NCBI RefSeq assembly: GCF_021018805.1
Contig: NC_086247.1
Span: 137,123,602-137,187,601 of the forward strand
Direction: 5' to 3'
DNA from: Prinia subflava
Taxonomy: Eukaryota > Chordata > Aves > Passeriformes > Cisticolidae
Length of the DNA: 64,000 nucleotides
Shown here piece after piece: positions 50,722 to 58,784 of this stretch. Both the position numbers and the translations under genes were made by a program. The notes beneath the pieces were generated by a model that was not told where the DNA came from, did not search any database, and was given only the letters and a program-made list of their open reading frames with translations. Numbering within the stretch: the stretch's first letter is position 1; every line of letters starts with the position of its first letter.

Positions 50722-52230
50722 CTATCTCAGATATCCGAATTGAGGGGGGTCCACCAGGTGTTCAGAACGTGGGTATGATTCTGCAAACCACTGCTGTTGA
50801 GTAGGCCATTGTTCTCGAGGAAAGCTGCGCACTTCTTCCACGATGATTTCAAGCTGTTCAGCCTGCTCGTCCTCATCAACGAAGCTTTCCTCCTCCTTGA
50901 ACACTTCTGGGCCTACTTCAACGGCTACTCGGTGGACTTCAGCTTTGAGTGGTGATGTGGAGGAAGAAATCAAATTCTGCAACATCTTTTTCATTAGTCC
51001 AAGGCTGGCAATAGCAACAAAAAGCACAAAAACAATTAACAGAACAGTTTTAAGAATCGATCCCGTCCAACCCGAGATCCCCCATCCCTTGAACAAATTA
51101 CTGAGCCAGTCCCCGTATTCTTGCTTGATGTCTCCTATCATGTTTTCCATTTGTTTGAGTGCCTCGCGAGTCCCCTTGGCCCTAGATGTCAAATTAAAGC
51201 AGCAGAGCCCCTCAAACTCCTCACACGAGTGACCGTGGAGGAGCAGGAGGTAATCGATGGCTGCACGATTCTGGAGGGTTGCCTGCCTCGTAATTTCCTC
51301 ATCTTTCAGGAGGTTTGATAGGGCCCTAGAAGTCAAACGGGATTGCTTAGCTACCCAACATTCCAAATGGCCTAATTCTCCGAGGGTCTTAGCAATGGCG
51401 ACCCACGGCGCAAATACTGTGATTGCGATGCCTTTAGATCTGCTCCAATGGATAATTTCCTCATCGCAATCGTCTGCCAATTTTTTGAGAGAGTAGTCTT
51501 CTCTCTTCTTTCTAGAGTGTGCCAATAGATGTGCACCATTTGTAGAATTTTGTGTAACCCAATCCAAAATTTGTGATTTGTTGGGTGAAAACAATCCGAG
51601 GGTCCCAAAGGTGCACGGGCCTCCGGAGAGGTGAGAGGGGATACCTGCCCATGCGTGGTCTCCGCAAATCAAGAATGTTCCCCTAGGAAGCTGGCGGGGA
51701 TGGGCAAAGACTTGGGCTGATTTTTGGGGAGGGATTGGAGGATAACTAAAGGACACAGCGTTACACCAATGAGTATTAAAATGGGCTTTGGAGGAGACAA
51801 AATGACGGTGGTGACGCTGGACGTGGTCGTTGCGGATATGAAAACAAGATTCGGCTCTGGCGGAACCTAGAAGCTCCAGCTCCTGAGGCTCGTTTTCTAA
51901 CTTTGGAAGACTTTTAATATAATTGTACCACGCGACGATGTAATGGGCATGCTTTAGGTTATGCTCCATTTTAGCAGCTTCTTGTCTAAGTTTTTGAGCA
52001 TAACCTAGAAGCATCTTGGGCATCTCACGATCTTTAAATGGGATCCCCACGAGGCAGGATGCCATGGGATTCGCGGCACTCGCTTGGTTGAGACATATGT
52101 GGTCTTGGCCCAGTGATTTGGCCAAGACAGTCCAGACGTTCTGTTGTGGCTGGGGGACGAGCCACGCCTGGGCGATGGTCAGGAGACTGGCGAAGAGGAC
52201 GGCTGAACTGATGGCAGTCTTGGCGCTCAT
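50722..52230 (-). CDS. env: Retroviral envelope glycoprotein, 502 aa, intact
   Basis: Env mediates receptor binding and membrane fusion. It has a signal peptide (1-22), a short surface subunit ending at the furin-type RKKR (240-243), and a transmembrane subunit of 259 residues. The latter has an internal fusion loop between C255 and C291, the conserved LQNRAAIDYLL helix region (319-329), and C336-X6-C343-C344, which in related viruses binds SU covalently. A membrane anchor (about 390-414) and an 86-residue acidic cytoplasmic tail follow. The loop and CX6CC place it with alpharetrovirus-type Env. SU is only about 221 residues, with six cysteines and two N-glycosylation sequons (N217, N228); TM has one (N346). 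The start is chosen because a stop lies five codons upstream and the ATG has A at -3. No breaks were seen. Confidence 0.95.
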   Translation of the reverse strand: MSAKTAISSAVLFASLLTIAQAWLVPQPQQNVWTVLAKSLGQDHICLNQASAANPMASCLVGIPFKDREMPKMLLGYAQKLRQEAAKMEHNLKHAHYIVAWYNYIKSLPKLENEPQELELLGSARAESCFHIRNDHVQRHHRHFVSSKAHFNTHWCNAVSFSYPPIPPQKSAQVFAHPRQLPRGTFLICGDHAWAGIPSHLSGGPCTFGTLGLFSPNKSQILDWVTQNSTNGAHLLAHSRKKREDYSLKKLADDCDEEIIHWSRSKGIAITVFAPWVAIAKTLGELGHLECWVAKQSRLTSRALSNLLKDEEITRQATLQNRAAIDYLLLLHGHSCEEFEGLCCFNLTSRAKGTREALKQMENMIGDIKQEYGDWLSNLFKGWGISGWTGSILKTVLLIVFVLFVAIASLGLMKKMLQNLISSSTSPLKAEVHRVAVEVGPEVFKEEESFVDEDEQAEQLEIIVEEVRSFPREQWPTQQQWFAESYPRSEHLVDPPQFGYLR

Positions 52231-52265
52231 GGTTGGACGGATCTAAACAGAAACTCAGAAAAACA
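52228..52265 (-). promoter_or_regulatory. env splice acceptor overlapping the pol stop
   Basis: On the - strand a pyrimidine-rich run TTTGTTTTTCTGAG then TTTCTGTTTAG ends in AG at 52244-52243, 12 nt before the env ATG (52230). The pol stop codon TGA (52257-52255) lies inside this tract. With the leader donor at 58220 it would remove a 5,978-nt intron. This is inferred from sequence only. Confidence 0.7.
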
Positions 52266-55200
52266 AATCGTTACAAAGTGGGAAATCACAGAAAAAGGGG
52301 TCCTCCCAGCCTTCTGACTGCTCCTCCTCTTCCTCTGAGTCACTGGACTCACGCCTTCTGCGGCGGAGAGCCGCGGAGGCGACTTGAGGCTTTTCGTTTT
52401 CTCGGACTTTTGTTTTTCTTTCGATATAAGGCTTTACCCATCTGGAGGGTATCCACTTCGGCCCGGCATCAGTGGAGACGCAGGCGTACCCGCGCCCCCA
52501 CGTCAAAAGCGTCAGTGGACCCTCCACTTTCCCTGTTTCGGGAAACCTTACGGTCACCGGCGGATGCTGCTCACTCAGGTCCCAGTCGCGGTTGCTATTG
52601 AAATGCCGCACAACGGGCGGATCTGGTTTTTCATAAGAACAATTTAGGAAATTTAACACATAAAGTGCCCTTGCCAATCTGATTGATGGAGTTTCAACCT
52701 TCAGGACTGGTCTTTGCTGTTGAAGGACCCGTTTGACGTTCTGATGAGTCCTTTCAACAATGGCCTGACCCGTGGGGGAGTGAGGGATGCCTGTTTTATG
52801 CTCAACTCCCCATTGCTGCAGGAAATCTGCAAGCTCCCTGGAAGTATACGCAGGGCCATTATCTGTTTTAATTTCCTTGGGGATGCCCATGAAAGAGAAG
52901 GCCTGAATGAGGTGTCGGATGACGTGGGAGGCCTTCTCCCCTGCGTGTGCGGAGGCATAGACTACACCCGAGAAGGTATCAACGGACACATGCACGTACC
53001 GGAGCCTCCCGAACGCCGCCACATGGGTGACGTCGGTCTGCCAGATTTCACAACTTCCCAGCCCTCTAGGATTGACTCCGGCGTGCATGGTCGGCACGGA
53101 GTGGGATTGACACGATGGACACGAAGCCACAATCGCCCTGGCCTGTTGCCGGGTGATACGAAATCGGCGGACCAGGGCTGGTGCATTCTGATGGAACAAA
53201 GCATGGCTGAGCTGTGCCTGTTGAAATATGTCAGGCAGTGGGGTCTTTGTCACAGGAGCAGCGAGAGCATCTGCTCTCCTGTTGCCCTCTGCAACAAACC
53301 CTGGCAAATCGGTGTGCGACCTTGTGTGCATCACGTAGAAGGGGTGCTCTCGGTGGGACACAAGCTTTATAAGTTTCGAGAGCTGCGCATAAAGCGCGTC
53401 GTTGGAAACCTGCTGTAATACTGCCTGATCAGCTCTGGACACTACCCCTGTAACATAGGCAGAGTCGGTAACTATGTTTAGCGGTCCGGGAAATCTCTCT
53501 AATGCCCTGACGACTGCGGCCAACTCAGCGACTTGAGGCGAACCCTCAACGATTTCAACATCACTGTCCCACTGCTGAGTTTCGGGATCCTCCCAGGTCA
53601 TCACTGACCTGTGAGAAGCCCCGGACGCGTCTGTAAAAACGGTCAAGGCCTGGAGTGGTTTTACACTTCGGACACTCCTCAATGCCAATTCAAAATTTCC
53701 ATCCAGATTGAACAATTTGTGGGCCGGCCGATGAATTGAAATTTGGCCCGTAAAAGAGTCCAGAGCGAATTGTAGAGCTTCATTATTTTGAAGCAGAGTT
53801 TCCAACATGGGTTTGGTGATCTGGCCCGAGGATAATTTGATGGGGAGATGGATGCACTCAAAGTCACAACCGGCCAACTCGCAAAGGCGCGTACGTGCCT
53901 TGCGGATCAGCTCAGCCATGATTTCTTGTGGCCTCGTAAGTCTCTTGGGCCGGTGGTGGCTAAGAAAGACCCACTCTATGATCAGCAGTGGATCTCTCCC
54001 CCCGTGGCCCTTGGTGTCATGCTGTGTGGTGTTCGAATCCCACTGAAAAATGACCCCAAAAAGATGCGGGAGCTTACCCAGCACCACGAACCGAAAGGGT
54101 AAGCCGGGGTCACATCTGTGCGCCTGGCGTGATGACAACGCCTGTTGTACCTTCTCCAGTGCTTTCCTTGCCTCCGCGGTGAGCGCCCTGGGAGAGCTAA
54201 GCTCATCTCCCCCCTTCAATAAATCGAAGAGGGGTGCTAGATCCTCCGTGGAGAGACCCAGCCAGGGCCTCACCCAATTCAACTCTCCGCAGAGTCGATG
54301 GACATCCGCAAGGGTCCGGACTGATGTCCGGATAGCCAATTTTTGGGGAACAATGGTCCGCCGTCCGATTTCCAGCCCCAGGTATTTCCAGGGTGGCATC
54401 CGCTGAATCTTCTCTGCTTGCAGCTCAAACCCTGCAGCAACTAACAAATCTGTTACGCGTGTGAGGACTCTATCCAGTTCGCTTGTTGTTGGGGCGCAAA
54501 TGAGGATATCATCCATGTAATGGTGGATGATAACCTCCTCCGCGGCTGCGCGCACAGGACGCAGCAAGGAAGAGACGTACAGCTGGCACATCACCGGGGA
54601 GTTCTTCATACCTTGGGGAAGAGCCCTCCAGTGATACCTCTTCCTTGGGGCCGCTCGGTTGATGGTAGGCACCGAGAAGGCAAAACGCGGTGCGTCATCC
54701 GGATGTAAGGGAATTTGGAAGAAGCAATCCTTCAGATCAATAACTGCCAGATTCCAATTTCGGGGCAGCATGGCAGGGGATGGCATTCCTGGTTGGAGGG
54801 ATCCCATGTCCTCTATAACGTTATTAATTTGTCGAAGGTCGTGAAGGAGGCGCCAGCGCCTTCCGTCACTCTTTCGAATGACGAAGACGGGCGAGTTCCA
54901 GGGGGAATTCGTTTCCACGATATTACCCTTCTGTAACTGCTCCTCCACGAGCTCCTCGAGCGCCTTTAATTTCTCCTTGGATAGCGGCCACTGGTCAACC
55001 CACACTGGATTATCCGTTTTCCAATTCAGTTTGAGGATTTGGCGCTCCTCAGTGACCGCTAGGCAAAAAACCTGAGGGGGGTCTGGGATACTAATTGTGA
55101 CCCCCCATTGGAACATGAGCTCCCTACCAAGCAGGGGCCGTTCATATTTGCAAACGAAAGGGCGCGTATATGCCAATTGCCCTTTCGGCCCCGTGAATTT

Positions 55201-55920
55201 CACCATGCGCGCTGATCTCTTAGCCGATTGAAAACCCCCTACTCCGGAGATATTCGCCGGCGCGTCCTCCAAGGCCCAATGTGACGGCCACTCCCGGGTG
55301 GGAATGACCGTGACATCCGCTCCTGTGTCAAAAAGAAGACCTTTATTAACGGACTCATCCCCAATGGACATCGTACATTGTATTATAGGTTTTTCTTCTG
55401 TGATCCGATGCACTGCGTTGACTGAAAGTGGCCTTTCCTCAGGGTAAACCTGATACTGATCTGGCCTGGTGTGTGGAATTGCCTGGGCCACTATTTGTCC
55501 CTTTGGGTGGAAAGCTGGGGGATGAGTGGAACGCAGCCAGACATTGAGGAACCTGGGGTCACCCTTATAGGTCCCCGGGTATACCTCAATGTCTTGCGGA
55601 GTGTATTTACAGTCCCCAACAACAATGAACTTACCTTTCCTTTGAAACGGCCAGTCCAGAAGGTCTTCGCAATCCACGCGAACTGGGTACCAGCTGGTAT
55701 CTCTGAGGTGCGCACTGTGAGTGAGCCTCAACCTGTAAGGTTTACAAAATGGTGTTAACGTCAAGTCTGGGAAAGTTCCCTCCTGGGAAGGGTGAAGGAA
55801 ATGCCAGTCCGAGATAGTTGTCTTGGTCCAGTGACCCCCAAAGGCGTTGACTGCCTTCTCTTCTGCACTGCCCACCCTGTTGGGGTCATCATGCCGGGTG
55901 GGCCCGCACTCCCCCCCTAG
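52255..55920 (-). CDS. pol: Pro-Pol: dUTPase-like region, protease, reverse transcriptase, RNase H, integrase (reached by -1 frameshift)
   Basis: The frame opens at the gag slippery site (55920) and runs 1,221 codons; numbering here starts at the GTG at 55875. Residues ~40-135 look like a divergent dUTPase (VYPGTYKGD, then FHPKGQIVAQAIP) without a clear catalytic Asp in the third motif. The protease has DTGAD at 183-187. RT has D380, LPQG (419-422) and YMDD (453-456). RNase H has D749, E784, D804 and D869. Integrase has H891, H895, C919, C922 for zinc and D948, D1005, E1041 with the DX35E spacing, then an SH3-like end (~1119-1150). The protein ends in an unusual tail: five arginines (1171-1175) and an Ser/Glu run. 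All catalytic residues are present and no internal stop was seen. Unlike betaretroviruses, pro and pol share one frame, so only one frameshift is needed. Confidence 0.95.
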   Translation of the reverse strand, partial: LGGECGPTRHDDPNRVGSAEEKAVNAFGGHWTKTTISDWHFLHPSQEGTFPDLTLTPFCKPYRLRLTHSAHLRDTSWYPVRVDCEDLLDWPFQRKGKFIVVGDCKYTPQDIEVYPGTYKGDPRFLNVWLRSTHPPAFHPKGQIVAQAIPHTRPDQYQVYPEERPLSVNAVHRITEEKPIIQCTMSIGDESVNKGLLFDTGADVTVIPTREWPSHWALEDAPANISGVGGFQSAKRSARMVKFTGPKGQLAYTRPFVCKYERPLLGRELMFQWGVTISIPDPPQVFCLAVTEERQILKLNWKTDNPVWVDQWPLSKEKLKALEELVEEQLQKGNIVETNSPWNSPVFVIRKSDGRRWRLLHDLRQINNVIEDMGSLQPGMPSPAMLPRNWNLAVIDLKDCFFQIPLHPDDAPRFAFSVPTINRAAPRKRYHWRALPQGMKNSPVMCQLYVSSLLRPVRAAAEEVIIHHYMDDILICAPTTSELDRVLTRVTDLLVAAGFELQAEKIQRMPPWKYLGLEIGRRTIVPQKLAIRTSVRTLADVHRLCGELNWVRPWLGLSTEDLAPLFDLLKGGDELSSPRALTAEARKALEKVQQALSSRQAHRCDPGLPFRFVVLGKLPHLFGVIFQWDSNTTQHDTKGHGGRDPLLIIEWVFLSHHRPKRLTRPQEIMAELIRKARTRLCELAGCDFECIHLPIKLSSGQITKPMLETLLQNNEALQFALDSFTGQISIHRPAHKLFNLDGNFELALRSVRSVKPLQALTVFTDASGASHRSVMTWEDPETQQWDSDVEIVEGSPQVAELAAVVRALERFPGPLNIVTDSAYVTGVVSRADQAVLQQVSNDALYAQLSKLIKLVSHREHPFYVMHTRSHTDLPGFVAEGNRRADALAAPVTKTPLPDIFQQAQLSHALFHQNAPALVRRFRITRQQARAIVASCPSCQSHSVPTMHAGVNPRGLGSCEIWQTDVTHVAAFGRLRYVHVSVDTFSGVVYASAHAGEKASHVIRHLIQAFSFMGIPKEIKTDNGPAYTSRELADFLQQWGVEHKTGIPHSPTGQAIVERTHQNVKRVLQQQRPVLKVETPSIRLARALYVLNFLNCSYEKPDPPVVRHFNSNRDWDLSEQHPPVTVRFPETGKVEGPLTLLTWGRGYACVSTDAGPKWIPSRWVKPYIERKTKVRENEKPQVASAALRRRRRESSDSEEEEEQSEGWEDPFFCDFPLCNDLFF

Positions 55921-55926
55921 TTTTTT
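55870..55926 (-). promoter_or_regulatory. gag/pro-pol -1 ribosomal frameshift signal
   Basis: The heptamer A AAA AAC (55926-55920) is in the gag frame and is followed at once by the gag TAG (55919-55917). The pol frame is -1 relative to gag and open from this point. Downstream, GCCCACCC (55903-55896) can pair perfectly with GGGTGGGC (55877-55870). The loop CCCC (55885-55882) could pair with the G run at 55917-55911, giving a pseudoknot. A AAA AAC is the type used at the gag-pro site of mouse mammary tumour virus. The folding is my inference and was not computed. Confidence 0.85.
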
Positions 55927-57845
55927 GAATTGTGTCCGGAGTCCTCCTGCTGTGGCCGAGGCTTTGCCAGCAAGTTATGCGGGCATTGGCTCACAAAATG
56001 CCCTTTTTCATGGCAGAGGTAGCACTCGACCCGTGCTCTAGCTGGGTTCGACGCTGCCGGCTTGCGGGCCTGTGGGCGACGAGGAGTCGCATCTTCCGCA
56101 GCATGCACCTGCCGAGTTCCCTGCTTGCTTGCGGTGGTCATATGTTGAAGCAGGAAAGGGACCTTTTGCTGGCAAACTTGCAGCATCACCTGTAGAGTCC
56201 GTGGGGGTTCTGGAGGGAGACTTAAAATCGCTTGTTTGCATACATTATTAGCATTAGCAAAAACAATCTCCTCCAAAATTCTCTTACGGGCGAGCCCGTC
56301 CGTTACTTGTATTTCTAAAGCCCTAGTCATCTTGTCCACGAAATCTACAAATGATTCTGTGTCCCCTTGCCTAATCTGGGTGAACGGCGGCAGGGGTGCA
56401 CGAGGCTGCATCGTGAAAAAGGCTTTGCAGGCCAGGTCTTGCACCCTAGGCAAAACTGCTGGTGGAATGAGCAGTGCCTGAATTTGAGGGGACTCGAAGG
56501 AACCTTCTCCTCCCAGCAATTCAACAGTAAGGGGATTACCTCCCTCATCAATTGCTGGGAGTGGCAGGTGCGGCAGCTCTTCCCGCAGGGCTTGCCTAAA
56601 CGCAGCAAGCCATAATTCAAATTCAGCCGGTGTCATCAGGCAAGAAAATAATTGCTTTAAGTCTGCAGGAAGGGTTGTCGCAGCTGCTAGGTCTGCCTGA
56701 AGGAGGCCGCGGAAGTACGGGCTCTCTCTCCCAAATTCTTTGTGCGCCTTACATAAATCTCGAATTATAGTTTGTGAAAATGGCTGCCAATTCGGTTTAG
56801 GTTCGCCACCCCCGCGAGCCTTTCGGTAGGTGACAGGCGCAGCTGAGAGATGCACTTCCTGGTTTCCATCGCTGTTGTCTTCCGGTTCCCTACCGTGGGA
56901 ACCGGAAGAGGCAGCGTGGGAACTACCATTCCAAGATGGCCTCCTTCCGGGGTGGGGAGAAGTGCCTGGCTCCGCCCCTAGGGCGGGCCAGGGGGCAGGA
57001 GTGGGAGGAGTGTCAGCGTGGGAAAAGGGAGGGACCGAAGGCGGGGTTTGGGCGGCCACAAAGGGAGGAGACATCGGGTATGTGGGAGGAGCCATGGGTG
57101 GAGCAAGGGAGGGAACAGAGGGGGCGGGTGTGGGAGGGACCAAGGGGTAAAATGGGTTGGGCAGATAAAAGGGGTTGGGCGGGTATGAAGGGGTTGGGTC
57201 AAGGAAGGGATTGGATTTCGGGGGAGGGGGACGCGGGGGAGGGGTAGGAGAACGGCGCGAACGGGCGCCATCTTGTGTGTCGCAGGCGCCATCTTGTGGC
57301 TCCTGTGACGCAGCAAGATTAAATCTAACTTTTGGTCGATAACGTGGGGAGACAGGGGAAGGGCTGCGTCCCCGGGCCGCTTGTCCAGGGCGACCCGAGG
57401 ATTCCTCAGCAGTCCGGACAAGACTGCTGAGGCTGGGGGACCGGGAGTTCTGGCGAGAGCCTGGGCTGGCAGACCTAGGGTCTGCGGCTCTCCTCAGAAT
57501 TCCCTTCCGAGGAACACGGGGATTGGGAGAAGGGGAACGGGAAACTGGGGCGGGCGGTCGCGTTGGCTTTTCATGCAGGGGAGAGCTGTTAGCGATCGTT
57601 TTAAATTTGACAATCAAAAACATAAAATCTTGGGGACATTTATCCGAATTGGCCGCCTTTTTTTCGATCGCCTCCCAGTAACGGGGGTTCCTCACAAGCT
57701 CCTCAGACGTGTTACTGAACTGCACGGAAAGCCACCGCACCAGCCTTTTTAACGAACCGCGGGAGAACTGAACCTTGTTCTCCTCCAAAACTCTAACAAG
57801 AACATAATAAACTCCTTTCTGGGTGGTCGAAAGCGAGGCACCCAT
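55917..57845 (-). CDS. gag: Retroviral Gag polyprotein, 642 aa, intact
   Basis: Gag drives particle assembly. It begins MGASLS, an N-myristoylation signal (G2, S6), with a matrix-like region up to ~90. A long linker (~95-300) is first Arg/Ser-Pro rich, with RSPS or RSPT at 103, 135, 160 and 198, then strongly proline-rich. It contains PPTY (253-256), a match to the PPxY late-budding motif, and two PNPFY repeats. Capsid follows (~330-575), with the major homology region at 491-511 (RQGDTESFVDFVDKM). Nucleocapsid has a single CCHC knuckle, C608-X2-C611-X4-H616-X4-C621. One knuckle is fewer than the two usual in alpha- and betaretroviruses. The ATG at 57845 has G at -3 and +4. The stop is the TAG at the slippery site. 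No breaks were seen. Confidence 0.95.
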   Translation of the reverse strand: MGASLSTTQKGVYYVLVRVLEENKVQFSRGSLKRLVRWLSVQFSNTSEELVRNPRYWEAIEKKAANSDKCPQDFMFLIVKFKTIANSSPLHEKPTRPPAPVSRSPSPNPRVPRKGILRRAADPRSASPGSRQNSRSPSLSSLVRTAEESSGRPGQAARGRSPSPVSPRYRPKVRFNLAASQEPQDGACDTQDGARSRRSPTPPPRPPPPKSNPFLDPTPSYPPNPFYLPNPFYPLVPPTPAPSVPSLAPPMAPPTYPMSPPFVAAQTPPSVPPFSHADTPPTPAPWPALGAEPGTSPHPGRRPSWNGSSHAASSGSHGREPEDNSDGNQEVHLSAAPVTYRKARGGGEPKPNWQPFSQTIIRDLCKAHKEFGRESPYFRGLLQADLAAATTLPADLKQLFSCLMTPAEFELWLAAFRQALREELPHLPLPAIDEGGNPLTVELLGGEGSFESPQIQALLIPPAVLPRVQDLACKAFFTMQPRAPLPPFTQIRQGDTESFVDFVDKMTRALEIQVTDGLARKRILEEIVFANANNVCKQAILSLPPEPPRTLQVMLQVCQQKVPFLLQHMTTASKQGTRQVHAAEDATPRRPQARKPAASNPARARVECYLCHEKGHFVSQCPHNLLAKPRPQQEDSGHNSKN

Positions 57846-58460
57846 CTCGCCGGTGTTGAAAAACCACCCTCACCCAAGACCGGACCAACTAAATCTCAAA
57901 CAGAAAACCGTAACTGCCGCAACTTAAAAACCGGGCAACCCTGCACTCGCTAAAGCCACCGATCCTCCCGGCGCGCGGCACACGCAACGTCCCCAAAAAC
58001 CCGACTCTCCCCCAGCTCCGAGCCTCCCTCGAGAGCTGGCAGGAGCACTCGAACGAAACAAACCCGAACGAAAAGAACTGAAAACCGCCTGGGCACGACC
58101 AAACCGGGAGCGAGAACAAAAGCGTTAACCCCCCGGTCCTGCGCAGACTTCTCCTCGGAGCCCTCCCCCGTGGCTTGGAGAGGGGGTCCTGATCGCGTGC
58201 CCCCGACGGAGGGTACTTACCTGCGGTCTTGGGGAACCCTCAGCGCACAGAAGACTCCGCCGGGAGTGCTGCCGACGAAGCTGCCTCCTGGATCTGCGAG
58301 GAGCGCTCCTCCGAAGAGGCTGCTCGACTCGCAGCGGTGGGACTGCCCTGGATCTGAAACTCTTCGGTGCTCGCGCCTGGTGCAAGCACCGCCAATCCTC
58401 ACGGGGACCACAAAGAGGGAAGACAAGAGCCTCCACGGAAACTCAAGGCTTCTCCTCAGG
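57846..58460 (-). promoter_or_regulatory. Retroviral leader with splice donor (packaging region expected here)
   Basis: These 615 nt lie between the primer binding site and the gag ATG. A perfect donor, CAG/GTAAGT, sits with the exon end at 58221 and intron start at 58220. It is upstream of the gag ATG, so spliced env RNA would use its own ATG. The 374 nt between the donor and gag are specific to unspliced RNA and are where a packaging signal would be expected; none was identified by motif. Open frames across the leader, such as one at 58125-58436, start at non-ATG codons and are not supported. Confidence 0.75.
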
Positions 58461-58478
58461 GTCCCATCTGGGGTGCCA
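58461..58478 (-). promoter_or_regulatory. Primer binding site, apparently for tRNA-Arg(CCU)
   Basis: On the - strand TGGCACCCCAGATGGGAC lies six bases after the end of the 5' LTR. Its complement, read as a tRNA 3' end, is GTCCCATCTGGGGTG plus CCA. This fits, as I recall it, the 3' end of a vertebrate tRNA-Arg(CCU), and not tRNA-Trp (alpharetroviruses) or tRNA-Lys (most betaretroviruses). The tRNA assignment rests on memory. Confidence 0.75.
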
Positions 58479-58696
58479 GCCACCTGTCGCGGTGCCGCTA
58501 CTAAGCCCCTTGGCTTCACCCCGAGCCAGCCCAGGCACCGGAGCAAGCGGAATCCGAGCTGCCCCTCAGCGGAACGAAGGGGTCAGCCCTGTGGGTTCTT
58601 GTCCCTGGGAGAGGCCGGAACGGCAGTAGGATAACTGAAGCGACGCGCTAAGAGCGAGAAAGGAGGATCCAGCCAGCCAGACAGAGGAACCACAAC

Positions 58697-58702
58697 TTTA
58701 AT
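58697..58702 (-). terminator. ATTAAA polyadenylation signal in the 5' LTR copy
   Basis: On the - strand ATTAAAGTTGTGG gives the common variant signal ATTAAA followed by a GT-rich element. It lies about 75 nt downstream of the TATA-like box, so R would be short. The copy that acts in the 3' LTR is at 50060-50065. Confidence 0.65.
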
Positions 58703-58777
58703 CCAACATAGCACTGTCCAGACCGAAGTGGAACCAGGCTGAACTGGAACTGGATACCGAACAAAGAAATGCACCAG

Positions 58778-58784
58778 CTTATAT
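58778..58784 (-). promoter_or_regulatory. TATA-like box of the proviral promoter
   Basis: On the - strand GCATATAAGC sits between an upstream inverted CCAAT motif and a downstream ATTAAA signal, the expected U3/R arrangement. Transcription would start about 25-30 bp further along the - strand, near 58750. Confidence 0.7.

Noticed and set aside
52714..53418. A 234-aa open frame on the + strand, antisense to integrase
   Set aside because: It is a shadow of the pol frame in GC-rich coding sequence. It has no recognisable domain, promoter or splice signals.
56830..57247. Glycine-rich + strand frames opposite gag
   Set aside because: They are the antisense reading of the proline-rich Gag linker, so the composition is explained by gag.
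58125..58436. A 103-aa frame in the proviral leader
   Set aside because: It starts at a non-ATG codon and crosses the splice donor. It is arginine-rich because of leader composition.
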